Source of the DNA: Chromobacterium paludis
Lineage (GTDB): Bacteria > Pseudomonadota > Gammaproteobacteria > Burkholderiales > Chromobacteriaceae
Reading direction: 5' to 3'
Length of the DNA: 64,000 nt
Assembly (NCBI RefSeq): GCF_008275125.1
Contig: NZ_CP043473.1
Span: 2,480,001 to 2,544,000 of the forward strand
In this document: positions 60,043 through 64,000 of the stretch, in pieces
How positions within the stretch are numbered: position 1 is the stretch's first letter
How the letters are laid out: each line of letters opens with the position of its first letter
Program-made: the position numbers and the translations under genes
The notes under the pieces: model-generated
Seen by the model: only the letters and a program-made list of their open reading frames with translations
Database searches by the model: none
Told to the model about the DNA's origin: nothing

Positions 60043-60989
60043 GGTTGGCTCCCGTTTGGCGATGCCAGCAAAGATGCGGGCAGGCCGCTGTCCCACAAGG
60101 GCAGCTCCCCGCCCAGCTTTTCCTGCAGAAAATCGATGAACGCGCGCGCCTTGGCCGGCAGCCGCCTGCGCTCGGGATAGACGACGTGGATGGCGTGCCG
60201 CGGCAAAGGGTAATCGGTCAACACCGCCTTAAGCCGCCCCGCCGCCAGGTCCGGCCCGACGATGAACGTGGGCATCTCGCAAATGCCCAGCCCGGCTAGC
60301 AGCGCATCGCGGCGCGCCTCGCTATTGTTCACCTGGTAATTGCCGCGCGGCTGCACGCGGATGTCGCCGCCCGGCCCCTGGAACACCCAGCTGGCGCCGC
60401 CGCGATAATAGGAATACGCGATGCAGTTATGCTGGGCCAGTTCCGCCGGATGCGCGGGCTCGCCATGCTCCGCCAGATAGTCCGGCGAGGCGCACACCCA
60501 CACCCGGCACGGCGCTAGGCGGCGCGCCACCATGCTGTTGTCCGGCAGATTGCCGATGCGCACCGCCAGATCGTAGCCATCGGCCACCAGGTCCACCATG
60601 CGGTCATCCATCGCCAGGTCCAGTTCGATATTGGGATGGCGGCGCAGAAATTCCGGCACCAGCGGCGACACATGCAGGCGGCCGAAAGCCATCGGCGCGC
60701 TGACGCGCAGCAAGCCGGCCGCCTGGCTTTGCAGGCCGGCCGCCGCCTCCTCCGCCTCCATGGCGATGGCCAGCGCGTGGCGCACGCTGTCGTAATAGCG
60801 CTCGCCGGCCTCGGTCAGGCTCAGGCTGCGGGTGGTCCGCTGCAGCAGCCGCACATTCAGCCCGGCCTCCAGTTGCTGCACCCGCTTGCTGACGGCGGAT
60901 TTGGTCAAGCCCAGCTTGGCCGCGGCGGCGGAAAAACTGCCCGCCTCCACCACGGCGACGAAGATGGGGATCGCGGCGAAATGCTCCAT
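60039..60989 (-). CDS. LysR family transcriptional regulator
   Basis: A 316-residue regulator. The winged HTH is in residues 4-62 ([40 protein letters not shown]), followed by the effector-binding domain. The start at ATG 60989 is that of the family ([17 protein letters not shown]). It reads into phrB and is divergent from the YdcZ-like genes; either could be its target. Confidence 0.9.
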   Translation of the reverse strand: MEHFAAIPIFVAVVEAGSFSAAAAKLGLTKSAVSKRVQQLEAGLNVRLLQRTTRSLSLTEAGERYYDSVRHALAIAMEAEEAAAGLQSQAAGLLRVSAPMAFGRLHVSPLVPEFLRRHPNIELDLAMDDRMVDLVADGYDLAVRIGNLPDNSMVARRLAPCRVWVCASPDYLAEHGEPAHPAELAQHNCIAYSYYRGGASWVFQGPGGDIRVQPRGNYQVNNSEARRDALLAGLGICEMPTFIVGPDLAAGRLKAVLTDYPLPRHAIHVVYPERRRLPAKARAFIDFLQEKLGGELPLWDSGLPASLLASPNGSQP

Positions 60990-61062
60990 CGCTATTGTCC
61001 ACTTATTCTCTACGATAAGTTTCCACAAAGCCGGATTATCAGTCAATCAAACACAATATACG

Positions 61063-61566
61063 ATGCGTTTCATTCCATCACTGACAAAACCCATGGCCAT
61101 GCCCACACCACGCATTCCACTCAATCGATTCACGCTGCCGGCGCTTGCGCTGTTCGCTGGCGGCTTGCTCGCGCTGATGATCCATAGCAACAGCCAACTC
61201 GCGCGCGACAGCAATCCGCTGTGCGCCTCTTGGCTGGCGCACGGCATCGGCATGCTGGCCGCTTTGCTGATATGGCTGGCCATGCCGGCCTCAAAGACGA
61301 CAGGCCGTTCAGACCCGCCGCCCATCTGGGCTTACCTTGGCGGCGTGCCTGGCGCGCTGGTGGTGTCGCTGGCCGCCATCACCGTCAATAGCCCGCTGGC
61401 GATGTCCGGCACGCTGGCGATAGGCATGCTAGGGCAAGTTCTCTTTGGTTTGCTTTCCGACCATTGTGGCTGGTTTGGCCTGCCGAAGCGGCGCTATCGC
61501 CTGCCAGACACCCTGGCGCTGCTGCCCATCCTGTCCGGCTGCGCCCTTTTGATTTTTGGAGCCTGA
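61063..61566 (+). CDS. YdcZ-like (DUF606) DMT half-transporter, first
   Basis: A protein of about 167 residues with about five membrane helices (LPALALFAGGLLALMIHSNS; GALVVSLAAITVNSPLAMSG). It matches the DUF606/YdcZ half-size DMT family. The start is uncertain: ATG 61063, 61093 or 61099 are possible and none has a good ribosome binding site. The next gene, also YdcZ-like, starts 2 bp after it, so the pair likely makes one heterodimeric transporter. Confidence 0.78.
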   Translation: MRFIPSLTKPMAMPTPRIPLNRFTLPALALFAGGLLALMIHSNSQLARDSNPLCASWLAHGIGMLAALLIWLAMPASKTTGRSDPPPIWAYLGGVPGALVVSLAAITVNSPLAMSGTLAIGMLGQVLFGLLSDHCGWFGLPKRRYRLPDTLALLPILSGCALLIFGA

Positions 61567-61568
61567 AC

Positions 61569-62042
61569 ATGGGGTATTTGATGCTATTGGCGCTGACGAA
61601 CGGGTTTTGCATAGCTGCCAGCCGCGCCATCAACGGCAAGCTTGCGCAAAGCCGCGGCGCGATGTCCGCCTCTTTCTGGAATCATCTGGGAGGGTTTCTG
61701 TTTCTCAGCCTGCTGCTTATAGTCGGGAGCGCCCCATATCGCCTGCCGTTGCAGGCGCCCGGCCTGGCTTGGCTGGGAGGCGCGATGGGCGCCTGGTTTG
61801 TCGCGATCAACAGCATGGCGCTGCCCAGGCTGGGCGTCATGAAAACCACGCTGCTGGTGATAACGGGCCAGATGATCAGCGGCGTCCTGATCGACCACGT
61901 GTCGGGAGCAAGCGCTAAATCGGCCCCGCTGCAACTGGTCGGCATCGCGCTGATCTTGGCGGGTCTGTATCTGTCGAAACGCCGCCCGGAATCACCCGCC
62001 GAGTCCCCGACTCCGTCTGGCATGCGCAAACCCACGCTTTAA
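61569..62042 (+). CDS. YdcZ-like (DUF606) DMT half-transporter, second
   Basis: A 157-residue protein with about five helices (MGYLMLLALTNGFCIAASRA; LGVMKTTLLVITGQMISGVL). It is related to the preceding gene's product. GGAG lies before its ATG. The transported compound is unknown. Confidence 0.82.
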   Translation: MGYLMLLALTNGFCIAASRAINGKLAQSRGAMSASFWNHLGGFLFLSLLLIVGSAPYRLPLQAPGLAWLGGAMGAWFVAINSMALPRLGVMKTTLLVITGQMISGVLIDHVSGASAKSAPLQLVGIALILAGLYLSKRRPESPAESPTPSGMRKPTL

Positions 62043-62188
62043 GTTCGGGGCGAGATGACGAGTCCGCCGGCCATGCGCGGCGCGGCGGCAAGCGCGGCTA
62101 TCGCCCCGATCATGATATTCAAATTCTCTCGCCCCGCGCCGCGGGCTTAGCATGGGACATCCAATACTAAACGCTGCCAGGAGACGCC

Positions 62189-62566
62189 ATGCCGCCCTTC
62201 GCCATTCTCAAGATCGACCACATCGTGCTGCGCGTCCGCGACACGGCGCTCGCGGAACGCTTCTACCTGGAGGTACTGGGCTGCGAGGTGGTGAAGCGGC
62301 AAGGCCAGCTGGCGCATTTGCATGCCGGGAGCGCGCTGATTGATCTGGTCCCCGCGGAGGGTTCGGAAACGGGCGCCAATGTGGATCACTTCTGCCTGCG
62401 GGTGGAGCCTTTCGACGAGGACGCGATCCGCGCCCACTTGGCGCGTTGCGGGGTCGATGTCGCTCCTGCCATGCCCCGCTTTGGCGCGGACGGCGTCGGG
62501 CCGTCCATTTACCTGCGCGACCCGGACGGCAACGGCGTGGAATTGAAGGGCCCGCCGCAGGCCTGA
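62189..62566 (+). CDS. VOC family (glyoxalase-like) protein
   Basis: A 125-residue single VOC domain. LKIDHIVLRVRDTALAERFY starts the first beta-alpha-beta unit, NVDHFCLRVEPFD the second, and YLRDPDGNGVELKG ends it. Metal ligands H in IDHIV, H in VDHFC and E in VELKG fit the fold. Function could be dioxygenase, lyase or resistance. AGGAG lies before the ATG. It converges on nsrR. Confidence 0.88.
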   Translation: MPPFAILKIDHIVLRVRDTALAERFYLEVLGCEVVKRQGQLAHLHAGSALIDLVPAEGSETGANVDHFCLRVEPFDEDAIRAHLARCGVDVAPAMPRFGADGVGPSIYLRDPDGNGVELKGPPQA

Positions 62567-62570
62567 GCGC

Positions 62571-63008
62571 TCAGACCGCGGCGCGATGCAGGCGGATGAT
62601 GGCCTCGCCGGTGGGGCCGGCGACGATGTCGCGCAGGGTATAGCCGTCCAAGGCCAGAAAGAAAGCCGCCAGCGCCTCGTCCAGCACGCCTTTGAGCAGG
62701 CAGCCCTGACGCAGCGCGCAGGGCGGCTCGGCGCAGTCTATCAAGCGCGGTTTCCCTTCCAGCGCGCTGACCACTTCGCCCAGCCGGTAATGCTCGGGCG
62801 GACGCGCCAGCGCCAGCCCGCCGCCCTTGCCGCGCGTGGTAACCAGCCAGCCTTGCTGCCCCATGAAGTGCACCACCTTGACCAGATGATTGCGCGACAC
62901 CTCGAACCGCTCCGCGATTTCAGGAATGGTGGCCAGCTGGCCGGGCTGCTGCCCGGTCAGGTACATCAGCACGCGCAGTCCTAGGTCGGTGAATCGGGTC
63001 AGTTGCAT
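62571..63008 (-). CDS. nsrR: Nitric-oxide-sensing Rrf2-family repressor NsrR
   Basis: A 145-residue winged-helix repressor holding a NO-sensitive iron-sulfur cluster. MQLTRFTDLGLRVLMYLTG and the HTH (ATIPEIAERFEVSRNHLVKV) match NsrR. The three cluster cysteines are C92, C97 and C103 (DCAEPPCALRQGC). The start is ATG 63008; the frame is open to 63191 but is a shadow. It lies 55 bp downstream of hmp on the same strand, so sensor and NO-detoxifying enzyme form a unit. Confidence 0.93.
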   Translation of the reverse strand: MQLTRFTDLGLRVLMYLTGQQPGQLATIPEIAERFEVSRNHLVKVVHFMGQQGWLVTTRGKGGGLALARPPEHYRLGEVVSALEGKPRLIDCAEPPCALRQGCLLKGVLDEALAAFFLALDGYTLRDIVAGPTGEAIIRLHRAAV

Positions 63009-63063
63009 GGCGTTCTTCTCGTGCGGGAAACCGGGGGCAGCATACCGCTTCTGGCCTATGGCC

Positions 63064-64000
63064 TCAATCGTCGCCAGAGTTGGAGCCAAATACCTCGCTA
63101 TGGATGCGTTCGTCCGGCACGCCCAGGCGGCGCAGGCTGTCGCGCTGCGCGCGCATGAAGCCCAGCGGGCCGCACAAGTAGTAGTCCGCATCCGGCAACA
63201 CCGCCAACGCCTTCACCTCGCCCAAATCCAGGCGTCCGGCGGCATGGTAATCGACGCCCAGCACATCCTGCGCGCGCGGCGCTTCGTAACGCACGTGGAT
63301 CTGCAACTGCGGATGGCGCTCAGCCAGCTGGCGCACTTTCCGCCCCATCGCATGCGCGCCGCCGTGCCGCGCCGCGTGCAGGAAGCGCACTTCGCGGCCA
63401 CCCTGCTTGAGCAAGCGGGCCAGCATGGCCTGCATCGGCGTCTGGCCGACGCCGGCGCTGATCAGCACCGCCGGGCCGGAACGGTCTTCATCCAGGAAAA
63501 AGTCGCCCTGCGGCGCGGTCAGCTCCAGCACATCGCCTTCGTTCACTTCGCGATGCAGCAGATTGGACACGCGTCCCGCCGGCTTGCCCGCCGCCGCATC
63601 CTCGCGCTTGACCGAGATGCGCAGGTACTCGCCGCTGGGCGCGTCGGACAGGCTGTATTGGCGCGGCTGGCTCAGGCCCCATTCGCCGACGAAGCGCTTG
63701 ACCGTCACGTACTGGCCCGGCTTGAACGCCGGCAGCGCGCCGCCGTCGCAGGCCTCCAGATAGAAGGACACGATCTCTTCGCTCTCCGCCACCTTGCGCG
63801 CCACGCGGAACGGACGCCAGCCGCTCCAGCCGCCGGCCGCGTTGGTGGACTCGCCATACATGCCGTTCTCGATGCCGATCAAAGTCTCCGCCAGCAGTCC
63901 GTAGGCCTCGGCCCAGGCCTGGATCAGATCGTCGCTGGCGGCTTCGCCCAACACCTCGCGGATGGAGGCCAGCAAATGCTTGCCGACGATGGGATAGTGC
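63064..64000 (-). CDS. hmp: Flavohemoprotein (nitric oxide dioxygenase), C-terminal part; start lies beyond the window
   Basis: The C-terminal 312 or so residues of Hmp, which oxidises nitric oxide to nitrate. The frame is open to base 64000 (HYPIVGKHLLASIREVLGEA is the end of the globin domain). The FAD domain has RQYSLSDAPSGEYLRISVKR and the NAD domain has LISAGVGQTPMQAMLARLL and YLCGPLGFMRAQ. The haem-binding N-terminus is outside the window. NsrR is encoded just after it. Confidence 0.95.
   Translation of the reverse strand, partial: HYPIVGKHLLASIREVLGEAASDDLIQAWAEAYGLLAETLIGIENGMYGESTNAAGGWSGWRPFRVARKVAESEEIVSFYLEACDGGALPAFKPGQYVTVKRFVGEWGLSQPRQYSLSDAPSGEYLRISVKREDAAAGKPAGRVSNLLHREVNEGDVLELTAPQGDFFLDEDRSGPAVLISAGVGQTPMQAMLARLLKQGGREVRFLHAARHGGAHAMGRKVRQLAERHPQLQIHVRYEAPRAQDVLGVDYHAAGRLDLGEVKALAVLPDADYYLCGPLGFMRAQRDSLRRLGVPDERIHSEVFGSNSGDD

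Overview
The window is about 64 kb of high-GC chromosome from a betaproteobacterium. It most resembles Neisseriales, probably Chromobacteriaceae (Chromobacterium-like). That placement is an inference from the gene families: a beta-type porin, a GcvT-H-P operon behind a tandem glycine riboswitch, a TfoX_C-TadA fusion, tandem CheV genes and a FleS-like kinase. It was not tested by a database search. No rRNA, tRNA or CRISPR array was seen.

Layout. 1-8.9 kb: the 3' part of pncB, a DUF2520 dehydrogenase-like gene, an orphan promoter/terminator pair that looks like an sRNA gene, a major porin, a TetR regulator, a DppA-like peptide-binding protein, a PAS-GGDEF-EAL protein and a methyltransferase. 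8.9-13.7 kb: glycine cleavage operon (gcvT, gcvH, gcvP, minus strand) under a two-aptamer glycine riboswitch. 13.8-16.8 kb: an APC amino-acid permease, gluQ and fdxA. 16.8-24.9 kb: motility signalling, with a STAS protein and FleS-like kinase facing cheV-cheV-cheY-cheZ-cheA and an EAL/HDOD protein. 24.9-37.3 kb: housekeeping genes (tsaB-rimI-udg, rpmB-rpmG, pyrG-kdsA-eno-ftsB, a diguanylate cyclase, ratA-rnfH, smpB, guaA).

37.33-46.24 kb: an 8.9-kb genomic island inserted at the 3' end of guaA, bounded by a 23-bp direct repeat that contains the last four guaA codons and the stop. It carries a P4-type integrase, an AlpA-like regulator, several small orphans, a serine recombinase and a tight operon. 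I read that operon as an ABC-three-component (ABC-3C) conflict system: an Mrr-like nuclease/effector, a middle component 6-like protein and a DUF2326 ABC ATPase. A second, AT-richer gene of 638 codons with another Mrr-like nuclease head follows. This is the best candidate for an undescribed defence system. CATGGTAT repeats at both island ends look like integrase arm sites.

46.4-64 kb: a secreted alpha/beta hydrolase, an MHS-type MFS transporter, a YqjD/YqjE/YqjK-like trio, tadA, an L,D-transpeptidase, DUF2721, a methyltransferase, class I fumarase, MgtC, an EamA exporter divergent from an AraC regulator, LysR-photolyase, two YdcZ half-transporters, a VOC protein, and hmp-nsrR for nitric oxide detoxification (hmp runs off the window).

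The most notable non-coding signal is the candidate sRNA at about 1637-1730. It carries an 8-nt perfect complement to the bases just before the start codon of the porin gene next to it.
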